From: Scolanthus callimorphus
Lineage: Eukaryota; Cnidaria; Anthozoa; Actiniaria; Edwardsiidae
DNA: 64,000 bases
NCBI GenBank assembly: GCA_033964015.1
Contig: CM066924.1
Span: 1,612,001 to 1,676,000 of the forward strand
Reading direction: 5' to 3'
Of this stretch, positions 37,135-48,632 are shown in pieces; the first letter of the stretch is position 1; every line of letters starts with the position of its first letter. The translations under genes and the position numbers were made by a program. The notes beneath the pieces were generated by a model. That model was not told the DNA's origin. It did not search any database and worked only from the letters and a program-made list of their open reading frames with translations.

Positions 37135-37320
37135 TTGTCCCACAGGGAATTTCTGCAGAAACCCACTAATGCGAAAAGCTGAATTTTCTCATTGACACAA
37201 AAATGTGTCGGGTTTCCCATGGACAAACATGTGAATTCTGAACAGTTGCCATTCTTGTGCAATGGGAAAGTCAGCTTTTGCCATGAATGAGTTTCTGCAG
37301 AAGTTCCCTGTGCCCCAGCC
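37135..37320. mobile_element. Fold-back MITE, AGCTGAATTTTC family, diverged
   Basis: CAGGGAATTTCTGCAGAAAC with GCGAAAAGCTGAA is mirrored by TCAGCTTTTGCC with GTTTCTGCAGAAGTTCCCTG. The centre contains CATGGACAAACATGTGAATTC, resembling the element at 57421-57562. Confidence 0.55.
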
Positions 37321-39348
37321 ATTCAGTTTGTTTTCCTGTACATCGGCGAACAATGCTCGCTATGAGAGATAGATTTACCCGTAAAAAGGAATATATTTTT
37401 CGAGAAAGAAATCAGTATTTAACTATCCACAAAAAAGGAACTTTTACTTTCTATAAATTAAGTTAAGTTTATTGTCTAAAAACAATTTCAGCCGACTTTA
37501 CTACAAAGTGATCGTGGCGAAAACTAACTCTTAAGCCCACATCTTTGATCTTTAGAGAGTCAGAGTTGTCACTTCCAAAATTGCTGAGATAAAAAGAGTG
37601 TCAGAAACCCTTCAAGGTTTCTCACAGAGAGAGATAAAACTGATACGGGTCGACAATCAAATTATAACTAAAACTTTTAGCAGTTTACAATCCCATTTAA
37701 CCAATAACCTGATTTTCGATTAAAGAGCTTTTAGAACGCCGACGTCTAAAACGTACTAAAACACGAGATAAGAGGAGATAAGCTTTTCGTTCTCGATCTA
37801 ATTTAGTCTCCTTGATTTGTCAATATTCGCAATAATATTTAAAGCATGCCAGGGAAATGAAATAGTGGCAATTTTAGCGGCAAAGCTACTAACTCGAGAC
37901 ATCATGGCGCCAACACAGAGCGCGCGATTGTAACATTTTGTGAAAAAAAAGTTCGAGAATTTTTTTGTAAAAACTAAAGAGAAATAGCAAAATTATCAAA
38001 TGTTAACCACCTACCATTTCAGATTTAGTAGAACAGACGTAAAAGATCTCTCATATCTGATCACCATTTTTTATAATAATTAAAGAAATACAAATTGTAC
38101 AAGCAAACGCTTTAGGCTTGGGGAGCGGCCAACCTTCAACAATGACTGCTAAGATGGAATTTATCTTTTTTTGTCCCGTCATTGATCTAACTAAAACAAA
38201 GTTTAGTACTAATAGCCTTAGTTCACTTAGTATAGTAATACATCAAGTTTCAAACGATAATCTTTTGTACGCGATGGGATTCAAGGTCCGAAGTGGTTTA
38301 ATGCCTTTTCGGTTGTTCACAGTTCGTTCATTGTTGTCATTCCCTTACAGTCGAATTCCTTTTCGCGTTGATCCAAGAGTTTACAGTCCGTGATTTGTTG
38401 GGCAATTCGGCGTTGTCAATCAAAATCGGGGACTCGGGGACTCAGGACACAGAGAAAAAAAGCCAAAGCAAGTTAGGGTCCAGCAATTTATTCTGGATGG
38501 TTTAAACTTTCTTGTTATATGTTGTGATTGTTCAATTGCATGTTCTCACCTCTAGAATTACCAAAAACAAAACACGTTCCTAAACTCGGATCATTGCTAC
38601 TAATTTGGCCGTAAGGCGCTTATCCCGGATACTGTTGTTTATATCTTCGTGTTGAGATAAAACTTAAACCAAAAATACCCGTCTGAATCAGGAGTTTGAC
38701 TGGGTTAGTTCGGTTGATTCTCACCTTATCTAGCTGGTAGCTGGTAACCCTGCGCGAAAGTAATTGTAGAGTACTTCTTCCTACATTTTTCCAAGTTAGC
38801 CTAAACAGGTTCTTATATAAATGGGGCTTCGTGCAAATTTAGGCTATTTAGGTTCTCAAACAGGTTCTTAATTTGTATGGCCCAAATAATAATATCATGA
38901 CTTCAGAAGAGTGTTTAAGACCCATTTCTATTTTATTTCTAAAATCATCAAAGTAATTATCTCGACTGAATTACTGTACTGAACAGTCCTGGACATCACG
39001 GGCTTACATACTGTATATAAATTGCAAAAATGATTCTTCGTACTGATCAATTAATGAATGTTTTGTGAATACAGATTCCCTTTTTCATTTTTTTTGAAAA
39101 TTAAGAACGTATTACAAAATTTAGCCTAACAGGTTCTTAAATTCTAGGTTCTTACTTGCGGGTTTTTACTGTAGGGGGATTGTCTCCCGGGGCAACGGCC
39201 AATCTCATGGAGGCTTATATACTGTACAACAGCCGTCATGGTTGTACTTTTAAGTTAAAACATGGTATATGGACGGCAAAGGGATAAAAATATGGCCGAG
39301 AGCCGGGCTTAGAGAAGCGGGCTCAGGGATTGAAAGGGTAGAAGTGAT
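37321..39348. other. Upstream region of the first peptide gene, no gene recognised
   Basis: No coding sequence with recognisable similarity was found. A non-coding first exon of the peptide gene at 39875 could lie here, because a splice-acceptor-like tract sits immediately before its start codon. Confidence 0.3.
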
Positions 39349-39366
39349 TTGAGGTCCGGATCAAGG

Positions 39367-39612
39367 CTAGGACACATGTAGCGCGCAACATTTGTGTCCT
39401 GCATGTTTCCCCGAGTGGCTAAACTAGGAAGCATCACACGCGTGTGTCCCGGACACATCAAATGTTTCTTGTCTTGCGAAGACACATTTCTTGTGTGTCC
39501 GGCTACAAAATTTGTCGCGCGCAACAATGTTTCTCGCGTGGCTAAACAGGGAAACATGAAGGCACATGTGTCCGGCTACAATGTTGCGCGCTACATGTGT
39601 CCTAGTTTAGCC
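39367..39612. mobile_element. MITE with CTAGGACACATGTAGCGCGC ends, copy 1
   Basis: CTAGGACACATGTAGCGCGC is mirrored by GCGCGCTACATGTGTCCTAG. Inner GTGTCC/GGACAC and GGCTAAAC motifs repeat in both orientations. The left end lacks the outermost GGCTAAA present in copy 2 at 52617, so this copy is trimmed. Confidence 0.7.
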
Positions 39613-39874
39613 AGGGCTTTAGGGTTCCAAAAAGCTGCCAAAAATAAGATATCTGGACCAAATACACCGTGTTACAATAGCCTGGTAAAGTCCTGTAACC
39701 TCTTCTTGTATGCGGTCGCGTATTTCGACCGCGAGTTCCCTTGCGATTAGGAGTAGACCCCCCTTTCCCCTGTTGAATTTAGTCTGGACCCTCCACTGTA
39801 GCGCTGAATAAGTGATCCTCCTGATATTACCCAGCAATTTTGTCTAAAAACTAGCGACGTTCTTTTTCAGAATC

Positions 39875-40777
39875 ATGCTTCCCTTAGTTACCATGGTAGC
39901 GCTAGCCCTGTTGAGCCCACTAACAGAAGGGACCCCGTACAGCCGCATTCGCCGTTCCCTAGACGACCAGAATTGCCCCCCTGGAGTGTGGGGCTGTCGT
40001 AGAGAAACTGTACGCGATTTTGAAGAAGGCTTTGATGGTTACCACAACAAAAAAGACGACAAAGATAGAGATATGTGTTTGCCGGGTGTTTGGGGTTGCA
40101 AACGCTCTGTTATGGACATGAGTGAAGACCAGAATTGCCCGCCTGGAGTGTGGGGCTGTAAACGAAGCTTCATGAAATTCTTCAAACACTTATTCAAGTC
40201 AAATAATAGCAAGAAAAGAGGGAATAGCGGAAAGAAAAGGGATCGAAGATCGGTCTATGAGGACGAGCAGTATTGTCCTCCTGGGGTCTGGGGATGCAAG
40301 CGAAATGTGGAAGAGAAGAAGCAAGCATGCCCGCCCGGGGTCTGGGGATGTAAAAAGAATGAGATCGAGATGAAGAAGACGGCGGACCAGGCCTGTCCTC
40401 CAGGCGTATGGGGCTGCAAACGTGAGCACAAAGAGAAAAAGTCCGAGGACCAAGCTTGTCCACCTGGGGTCTGGGGTTGCAAAAGAGAGGAGAAAGAGAA
40501 GAAATCTGCAGAACAAAACTGCCCTCCCGGTGTCTGGGGTTGTAAAAAGGACTCAATTGAAATTAAAAAATCCGAAGATCAATCATGCCCTCCAGGAGTT
40601 TGGGGATGCAGGAAGAGAGACAACATTCAGAAGGTTGCCAAATTCAAAAAGTCGGATCAATATTGTCCACCTGGAGTTTGGGGTTGCAAAAAGGACTCGA
40701 TTGAAGCTAAGAAATCTGTAGATCAAAAGTGTCCACCCGGGGTCTGGGGCTGCAAGAGAAGCGCTGGTTCTCTATAG
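39875..40777 (+). CDS. Secreted multi-copy peptide precursor with eleven CPPGVWGC-type repeats (intact)
   Basis: This 300-residue precursor should enter the secretory pathway and be cut into small peptides. Residues 1-19 (MLPLVTMVALALLSPLTEG) form a signal peptide; a polypyrimidine-CAG acceptor lies just before the ATG. Eleven repeats follow, ten CPPGVWGC and one CLPGVWGC. Each is followed by two basic residues (KR, KK, RR or RK) and most are preceded by an acidic residue or a Lys/Ala/Ser spacer plus Gln-X (for example EDQNCPPGVWGCKR). Known cnidarian neuropeptide precursors are cut after acidic residues before Gln and at C-terminal basic pairs. The inferred product is pGlu-X-CPPGVWGC with X = N, Y, A, S or K, closed by a Cys-Cys bond. 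After removal of the basic residues the peptide ends in Cys, so it would not be amidated. Linkers are charged and variable. I do not recognise a named family. An antimicrobial or toxin-like role is possible; a neuropeptide or hormone is likelier. Confidence 0.85.
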   Translation: MLPLVTMVALALLSPLTEGTPYSRIRRSLDDQNCPPGVWGCRRETVRDFEEGFDGYHNKKDDKDRDMCLPGVWGCKRSVMDMSEDQNCPPGVWGCKRSFMKFFKHLFKSNNSKKRGNSGKKRDRRSVYEDEQYCPPGVWGCKRNVEEKKQACPPGVWGCKKNEIEMKKTADQACPPGVWGCKREHKEKKSEDQACPPGVWGCKREEKEKKSAEQNCPPGVWGCKKDSIEIKKSEDQSCPPGVWGCRKRDNIQKVAKFKKSDQYCPPGVWGCKKDSIEAKKSVDQKCPPGVWGCKRSAGSL

Positions 40778-41455
40778 AGCTCCTACTAATTGTAGCATTC
40801 ACACATGATTAAAAATTTCACAGAGGCGAGATGTCAACAAGAGACTTTAAGAATCTTTAAGGACTACGTCTTTAAAACATAGCACCATCAGAATCTATAA
40901 ACATTAGAAGATAAAAAAGAAAGAGGAAATTATAGATATTTACGAGTTATGAAACAATGTTTGCATCAAGATATAGATGCAGACCCACGAAAAAGATTAA
41001 AATATTATATGAAAACAGCAAAGGAAATGTACAAAGGATTATCCTTGATATAAGTTTAGTTTTGTTTAAAGGAAATGATTGAGAATAAAGATGACCTCCG
41101 AAACAGTGAATGGTCTGGAACAAGAGGGTGATCAGTTTCGTTGCTCTTCTCCTGAAGATATAATAATAATAGATTAATATAAATTTTCGTAACTAAAAAC
41201 GTAACTTCGGGAAACGTTAAATCATTTTGAATCAAGTTGTGCACCGTATGGAATCATATTGAACGATCGGGGAGATACGAGCACTAGCACGCGGTTTGTT
41301 TTGCTGTTTGCAACTGTCTCGGTCAGGGAAAACGACATGCTTGCGGAAAAAAATTCTCGTCGCGTCGTAATTTATGCTATGACATGTTATGATAATCAGT
41401 TATATATCATTTTAAAGCTGAAATATTGTTCTATCTAATGATAGAATTTTTTAAG

Positions 41456-42345
41456 GGACCGGTCATTATTTATCGCCGGGGGGGAAGGGGGGGGGTCAGA
41501 GGATTTTGGGTAATACAAGGTCAAAATGCAGTGATCCTCCCTCTAGAAGTACAATGATTAACGTGATACCCCCTCAGAGCAGTTTAAACGTTTTCGTGAC
41601 CCCCCCCCCCACCCCTATTTGACCTAGTAGAAGATAATTTACAGATAGAGGGGATCGCATTCGCGCGGCCGAATTTTGATAAACGCATTTCAAGTGTAGA
41701 TGAACATTCCGTTTTTTTGTGTGTATAGTAAACAAATCCTGTAGGTTTTATTATTCATGCGCGCAATTGTGCGCCGAAATCATGACGAAATTTGTATTAT
41801 TCATTTACGTGAAGCGCGACACAAATGACGAATTTCTATGCCTGTAACTTCGAACTCACACGCTTAAGCCTGGTGCACACTTGCGACATAACGACATAAG
41901 AAACATGTCACGCGAACAAAATTTAGTGGTTTCAAGAAGTTGAAGTCGTCAAAAAAATAATATAAGATTGCTTTGGTGAAGTAAATCTAATGAAGATCCA
42001 TGGAAAATATTGATTGTTTCAATTATTTTCCCGTACTTTTTTGGTTGCAACATAACGTCCTTATGTCGTTATGTCGCTAGTGTGCACCAGGCTTTACTCT
42101 TCTTTCGAACATAGTGACTGCCCGCCAGGCCTATCACTGCGCCGAAATTTTTATTATGTATTGAGTGAAGTGAAGTACAAAAATGCAAATGTTAGAGAAG
42201 TTGCTGGAATAACTACTTAGAAAATTTCTTGTGGTCCCCCCTTTCAGGTCTTCAGGCTTTGAGAGATCCCCCCTTTCGCGCGCCCCAAAATGAAGTGACC
42301 CCCCCTCAAATCCTCTGCCCCCCCCCCCCCCCTCCCCCCGAGATA
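41456..42345. mobile_element. Element with GGGGTCAGAGGATTTTGGG ends, hosting a nested MITE
   Basis: The left end (GGTCATTATTTATCGCCGGG, G run, GGTCAGAGGATTTTGGG) is mirrored in part by CCCCTCAAATCCTCTGCCCC near 42304. The outermost right end is not found, so it is truncated. Interior blocks (GAAATTTTTAT, GCGCGAAAT types) resemble the element at 46008-48151. The Harbinger-like MITE at 41867-42093 is inserted inside. Confidence 0.5.
41867..42093 (+). mobile_element. Harbinger-like MITE, copy 2, TTA target duplication
   Basis: The ends AGCCTGGTGCACACTTGCGA and its mirror TCGCTAGTGTGCACCAGGCT form terminal repeats of about 33 bp. TTA flanks both sides (41864-41866 and 42094-42096). A 3-bp TWA duplication is the hallmark of PIF/Harbinger transposition. 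It has no coding capacity. Confidence 0.85.
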
Positions 42346-43600
42346 TATTTGGAATTCCAATATATTTCGAAACGTGACTTAACCTTACTGCCCATTCATC
42401 ACCTCCTCTCCGGTTTATTCATCACTTTTATACTTTTCCTACACTATTTTTTTCATGTCCTTTTCCCCGGCTCCCTTATTTTCCAATCCCAGGCAGTAAG
42501 GTTACGAATGCAATAATCTCGCCCCTTGAAAAGAAATTATGCATTCGGCACCGCAACGCTCCGTTATATTCATAGATGAGCTCATTTATATCCCACCTTT
42601 CGGGTCTATTATACATTTGCATTTTATATTGTCTTTTCTCTCCGCCACCACGATACCTCATATATTACACCAACTATACCCTCAACGTTACTCTTATATA
42701 GTTTACCAATTGCAGTATTCCCGAGTATTACACGGCCTAATCATGATTTATTTTACTCCATCAAAACCATGTAACATGTAATCTCAGGATGATGGCAGGC
42801 AACCTCGTGTTTAACACCTCTTTAGCATTACGATCCCTCTCCACCCCTCCTCATTAACTATATACTCCCCCTATAAACAGTCTTTAGTTTCCTCCTTTCC
42901 TACTATTCCCCTTTATACATTCTTTCTGTAGACTGTTATTCGCATATTTATCCTCCCTCCTTTGCCTATTTATCGCTCAATCTCGCACGCTATTGCCTTA
43001 CATTTCTAGGTTTCATATTCTTCTATTTACTGCAACTTACAACAACATTCTCTACACGTACCTGATCTTTTCTGTCACTACATCGCCTCTTCTCTTAACT
43101 CCCCGTCCTTTCGGGTTCCTGTGTCCTTTAGTGCCATCTGTTTTGCTTCATAATCTTAGCTTGTCCACCTGCGTACTCCACCTTTTACCTTTTTAAAGCA
43201 TTTATATAGTGCACTTTTTATATTTATATAATTTTTTATTTCTCCTAATTTTATTTTTATTTTTTATTTTTTTGTAAAGTTTCCCTGTCAATCCATTTTT
43301 ATCATGTTTTATTAGTATTTTCAGGCCTATTCCGCCTCCAGTTTTTTATTGTTTCTGCTTTAACACTCACATTACTTCCTCAGCAACTTGACACAGCCCA
43401 CAGCCTCATGTTTACAACCTATCACCCCCCCCCCCCCCCCCCCCTCCCCTCCCTAATAGTTGCCAATACTTCCTGTGACCCAACATTTTTACCCGGTGCG
43501 AATACTTCCTGTAACCTAACAAAAACTATTAAACGACTTTATAATATTCATCAATTATTCATGAAGCAAGTATCCAATGAGAAGGCACAATTCAGGTCAC
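42346..43600. other. Pyrimidine-rich stretch without a recognised gene
   Basis: The plus strand is strongly C/T-rich (for example 42820-43200 and the C run at 43426). Several short ORFs are by-products of this bias. No domain or clear inverted repeat was found. Confidence 0.35.
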
Positions 43601-43679
43601 ATGACTAGCCTTGTAAATTGGATACAAGATCCATCAAACTAAAAGAGCGGGGAGGGCTTGAATATTCAGCAGGGAAAGG

Positions 43680-44160
43680 GTGGGGTTGATGAATAATAAC
43701 AATAGTTAATAGATCTATTAGTATTCTGTAAATAGAGGATATTACACGGTGGTGCGAAGATATGAGTTTTATTTTCGAGTGGCAAGAACAATATTTTACG
43801 AATGAACGCAGCGAATGAGTGAAATTTTGTTTTTGACACGAGAAAATAAAACTCATATCTTCAAGCCAGCGTGTAATTTTCTTTTTATTATATAGACAAA
43901 CCAGAAAAAAATATTCCTAATTGATTTCCAAGTACGTTTGTTTTGACCGATATCCTCACTAGTGAGGATATGGAAAATATGTCACTGAGGACCCGGATGT
44001 AGCTTCGTATGAGATCTACGAGTGGCGTATTTCCCAGTAAAACACTCGTGTCTATATAATAAAAATTTATAGAATACTAATATCGATATTAGTATTCTAT
44101 AAACATTTACAGAATACTAACAGATCTATTATAACTATTGTCATTATTCATCAACCCCAC
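43680..44160. mobile_element. Fold-back element, GGGGTTGATGAATAATAAC ends
   Basis: GGGGTTGATGAATAATAACA with ATAGATCTATTAGTATTCTG is mirrored by CAGAATACTAACAGATCTAT with GTCATTATTCATCAACCCC. A second inner palindrome pairs AAGATATGAGTTTTATTTTC near 43758 with GAAAATAAAACTCATATCTT near 43842. Confidence 0.75.
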
Positions 44161-44386
44161 CGTTTCACTGCTGAACTATTCGAGTAAAATTACGACTATG
44201 AAAAAACATTACTCAAAACTTTAAGCAAGAAAAGCATTTGGCAAAACAAATGTTACAACAATTAGGCTAGTTGGTTTGTCGACAATAATAAACCGTATAA
44301 GAATAAGTTCAAGAACGGCTGCAGGCAGACTAGTGTTCATTTGACCAGAAAGCTGTCTTATTATATAAAACTAACAGCATTAAAAA

Positions 44387-45744
44387 CTCAGGCATATTAA
44401 GGCATGGGTCAGTGTGACCACGCCCTATTAAACGTTCAATTCGTCCTTAATTCGCTCAAATTAAGAGGAAGCCTATGATTCCTATGCGACATCATAGATA
44501 CCATTAATCCTGATTTTTTGATACTCTTCAGTTCCCATGGAAACCAATTCCTAACCTTTGACCTAGAAATTCATAAATTTTGTTTCAAAGCCATTTGGGA
44601 ATAGGAAAATGCACCGCCATCGGTAATCAAACTAGTACAAATAAAAGGGCTGACCTTCAGTATTCTCAGTCCAACTAGATATCGCGACGAACATTTCTAA
44701 TTAAGAAGTAATTAAAAGGTATCAGATTTCATAATACACTAAACCACAATTCCCTTTTAAATGGTCATCATATCTAGTTCTCAAGTAACTTAAGGCCTGG
44801 GTGGAAGCCAAATCCAAAATGGCGGACGTAAAACTGAGGGGGGTAGTCTATCTCTAATCGAATGCCTCTTAGGGATCCAATCAATTTGCATTTCCATACC
44901 TTTGGTCATTCTCGATCATTTTCACCAATGTTGGTCTCTATGGCAACAAATACATGACCTCTGACCTTAAATATAATTTCTTGGAAAATGGCCTCTGCAT
45001 TCGATGGGGATAAGTTAAATCGTTCCTCTAGTGTAGATTATTGATCTAACGAGGCTGGCTGGAAATGTTGTTTCGAATAGCTATATTTGTGATGATGTAA
45101 TATGATAATTGTCATTTTCTTAACATGAGGATAACTTGGACAGCGCGCCTCGTTGGAATGGTAATGTACTCCCTCCCGACACTGGTCATAATAAGACCCA
45201 TTGGGAAACCATTGGCCATGATCCCCGTCGAATGCAGAGAACTGAAACAAAATTGTGCGTTTGTCACGGTCTAACAAGTCACGCAACCCGTTGACATGGT
45301 AACCAAATACATCAAATGAAACGTCTCACCGGGTAGAGCAACCTTAACGACAAACATTCTACGCAATACATTTAATCTACCCTAGGGAATTTTTTTCAGT
45401 GTTTTTCGCATTTTTGTGAAAAGTACCCATGCCTTAATATACCTGAGTTAGATCAGGAATGCCTTCCTCCAACTTTATCACTTCGCAAATTAAAAACTTT
45501 GAACTTCTGATGTTTTCCTCCTCCCAAATACCATTTTCTTAAAATTAGCTAAATCTAAGGATCAAAGGTCACATTTCACGTTGCTATGGAAACGCTTGTG
45601 AAAATGAGTCTGTTTCTTGATCCCCTCAAACCTTAAAATGGTTTCATAATGATTCCACTGAACCCATGGCATATAGACCACCCCCATAGTTTTTGCAGCC
45701 GCCATCTTGAAAGCATGCGAGACCCATGCCTTAATATGCCTGAG
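44387..45744. mobile_element. 1.36-kb element with perfect 24-bp inverted ends
   Basis: CTCAGGCATATTAAGGCATG(GGTC) at 44387-44410 is mirrored exactly at 45721-45744. A further partial copy of the end (CCATGCCTTAATATACCTGAG) lies at about 45427, suggesting two overlapping insertions. The interior has arms with TGACCTTTGA and GTTGCTATGGAAAC-type blocks shared with 30350-31025. There is no coding capacity. Confidence 0.75.
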
Positions 45745-46007
45745 AAAGACGCATATTCAATAAACAACCAGAGAGTCTGACTCAGTTGAACTGCTTTCCC
45801 TCCACTGCCTTTCCAACAATTTCTTGACCTCGTCTTGTTCACTTGCTCCATTGTTGTATCTTTTTCAATCCCTCTGCGTGCAATGCTTTCGAAACCAGTT
45901 TGGAAACCTTAAACACATGGAAATGTAGTTCGATATTTAATGTGTTTTACATTTAATTTAACAACAAGTCTGATAAAAGCAAAGTCGCTATACTCAGAAT
46001 AAAACTA

Positions 46008-48151
46008 AGGGACGTGTCATTATTTAGCGGGGGGGGAGGGCTCCTATTTTTGTGGGGAGGGTCCTAATTTTTTTCGCGTGTCTAAAGGGAGGGTCCAAAT
46101 TTATTTCACTCCTATTTGGGGGAGGGTCATAACTTTTCAGCAACATTTGGACGATGAAGAGGGTAATACAAATGTCGATAGTGGTTATTTCAGCAATTCC
46201 TCCATAAAAATTTCGGCGCGCTTCGCGCGCATAAACAATGACATCTAATATGCTCTTTTAGCTATGAGGACACTACCGTTGAGAAGAACAAGTTATCTTG
46301 ACAAGGAAAATCAAACTTTCCCAAAATTTTCCTGCAAATGATAGGCCTGGAGGGCAAGTCACTATATGTTTAAAAGAAGACCCCTTAGGTAAGCGTGAGT
46401 TTTTGACGTTACAAGCATATAAATTCGTCCGTTGGGCCGCGCTTCGCGCACATGAATGTTAATAACTTCGTCATTTGCGGAGCGCAGTTGTGCGCATGAA
46501 TAATTTAACCTAACCTATATAGTTGAGGATGGTATGACTAGTTTTACGGGAAAACTAGGTGGTCTGTGTCGGCGGAGACGTGAACATGAACAACAACAAC
46601 CAAAGGTTGAGATTTATGTTAAATGCCGTGGAAAAATGGTGTTTTGCTGACGTTTCGAGCGTTAGCCCTTCGTCGGAGCAAAAAGGAGGTAGTGTACTTC
46701 CTGAGTTCCTGACAGACTTGACTATGCCATACACAAAACATGTTCATCTACCTTTCTCTGAGGCTTGATGAAATGCGATGAACAAACAAAAAACGATGAA
46801 CAAACAAACAAACGTTTATCAAATTTGGACACGCTTCGCGCGCAAAAGGATATTCGAGCACGCCTTTCTGTAAATGTCTACAGTACTAGGTCAAACAGGG
46901 GACGGGAGATGTGGGATTACGTTAATCATTGCACTTAAAGGGAGGATCACTGCATTTTACCTGTGTATTATAACATCCTCACGTAAATAATCGAGGCGAT
47001 GAATAATAACCGCCGGTTCCTTTATGCACCAGTCAATTGACACCCCGGCCCCCATCCCCGGACAGGGCGGGAAAGTAACGCGGTCAGGCCGGGGATTTAA
47101 CACATTAATCTACGGAAGGGCAGGGAATTTAACACGGACCTTCTATAGCGGGAATGTTCAGCGGGGCATTAACGGGGAATTAACGCTGAGCCAGAAGTTC
47201 GATTATCGTGCGAAAATGTATTGGTTTAAGGACCGAGGTCGGAGGATTTTGGGAGGGATCACTTCAATTTTTGGGCGAGTGAAAGGTTCTCTCGAAACCT
47301 GAAGCCTTGAAAGAGAGATTTCAGCAACGAGTTCTATATCATTTTCTAGTTTTATTGCACTCATTATGTTGAAAATTTCGGCGCGCTTCGCGCGCATCAG
47401 GAATGACATCTAGTCTAGTTTTAGAGAACTTGCCCAAAGAAAACAATACGCTTGTGGCGCTTAAATGGAATGCGTACGAATGTCGTTACAAGCATGTGTA
47501 TCTTGGCAAGGACAAAAGAAAAACCCCAAAAGCCCTCTAGTGATACGCCTGGTTGGCAGTCAATATGTTCACGAAAGAAGTGAGTTCGACGTTACAAGCT
47601 GCATAGAAATTCGTTTTTGGGCTGCGCTTCACGCACATGAATCATAATAATTTGTAGCGCGTGAAGAATAAAACCAACAGACTTTTTTACTATACGCAGG
47701 AAATAAAACGTTTATCTTTTCTCTGGAGGCTTGATGAAATGCGTTTATCAAAATAAAGGCGCGTTTCGCCATGTTGCAAAAGTGTCCCCGGGGTCCTGGA
47801 GCTTTAACAACGACCATGTCCCTGGTGACCAGGGAAAGAGTAACATTTAACACTTAGTGAATGTTAAATTGGGGGGCCGTAATGTCAATTGACTGGTGCA
47901 TGACAGAAGTAAGAAAAAAGTAGTTCTGTTATTAAGAAGAAAGAAAGAGACATTACATCACTTGGACAATAGTCTATCCAACAGGTTTTTCAGAAATAAA
48001 TCGCATGGGGGAGGGTCCCAATTTTTTTTACCTATGACTGGGGGAGGGTCACATTTTTTTTGTTATGTTCAAGGGGAGGGTCCTAATTTTTTTTAGCCTT
48101 GTTTGAAATAAATGGGAGCCCTCCCCCCCCGGTAAATAATGACACGTCCCT
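46008..48151. mobile_element. 2.1-kb element with AGGGACGTGTCATTATTTA ends
   Basis: AGGGACGTGTCATTATTTA plus a G run and GAGGGCTCC is mirrored by GGAGCCCTC, C run and TAAATAATGACACGTCCCT. Both ends carry GGGAGGGTCCTAATTTTTTT-type units in the same direction. GCGCGCTTCGCGCGC occurs in the interior near 46214 and 47381. Another inverted-repeat unit lies at 47024-47901. ORFs inside have no recognised domain. Confidence 0.7.
47024..47901. mobile_element. Nested element with ATGCACCAGTCAATTGACA ends
   Basis: A perfect 19-bp inverted terminal repeat (ATGCACCAGTCAATTGACA and TGTCAATTGACTGGTGCAT) bounds 878 bp. GGCCGGGGTG-like sequence follows the left end and GGGGGGCCG precedes the right one. A 92-residue ORF at 47024 lies inside the terminal repeat and is not a gene. 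Confidence 0.65.
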
Positions 48152-48632
48152 AACCTTCATTTCTTGCTCGATTGTTGTCTCAGAAAGCTCGACCATATAG
48201 TTCGCATCTCCCGTTACTCGTATCGGTACGAATGCCTCCAACTGCTGTCCTGCCGTGTTTTAGACTTTCGGAAAGTCCATCCCAACACACGATTTTGAAG
48301 AGCAGAGAAAGCGACTTGTGACGAGTTTGGCGTACCAAAAGCGCTACGCTGCATTTTTTTACAGTACTTAGCATCGGCTAAATAAATTTCATTGCACAAC
48401 TTTCGGCTAAAGCTGATAACAAAAGCCAGTTCATTATTTTGTGTATTACATCATTTACAACAAAAGGCCTAATTCATTGTCATCAATAAAACAAAAGAAT
48501 CCTAAAAACCTTTTCAACTGAATTGAATTCATCCTGCCTTGGATTTTCAATAGTACTTCAAATTGTTTTCAACAAAAGAATACAAACAAATAATTTTCAA
48601 CAAAGAGTTGTTGTCTTGACATATCATAAGTC

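Larger units (their letters stand above)
39349..41217 (+). repeat. Segmental duplication, copy 1
   Basis: About 1.87 kb from TTGAGGTCCGGATCA to CTTCGGGAAAC is repeated at 52542-54466 with few differences. It includes an upstream MITE, the peptide-precursor coding exon, and the 3' region with AATAAA at 41084. Flanking DNA on both sides differs from copy 2, so this is a true duplication and not a repeated long haplotype. Confidence 0.9.

Noticed and set aside
40422..40721. Second plus-strand frame across the peptide repeats (99 residues, also at 53674-53973)
   Set aside because: It overlaps the intact precursor in another frame and lacks the regular motif and processing sites. Its openness follows from the repeat structure.
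42993..43196. Hydrophobic ORF as a membrane protein
   Set aside because: The region is uniformly C/T-rich, which produces Leu/Phe/Ser/Pro-rich frames. No conserved feature or splice context was seen.
47024..47302. 92-residue ORF as a transposase or host gene
   Set aside because: It begins inside the terminal repeat of a MITE-like element, is GC-biased and has no recognisable catalytic motif.
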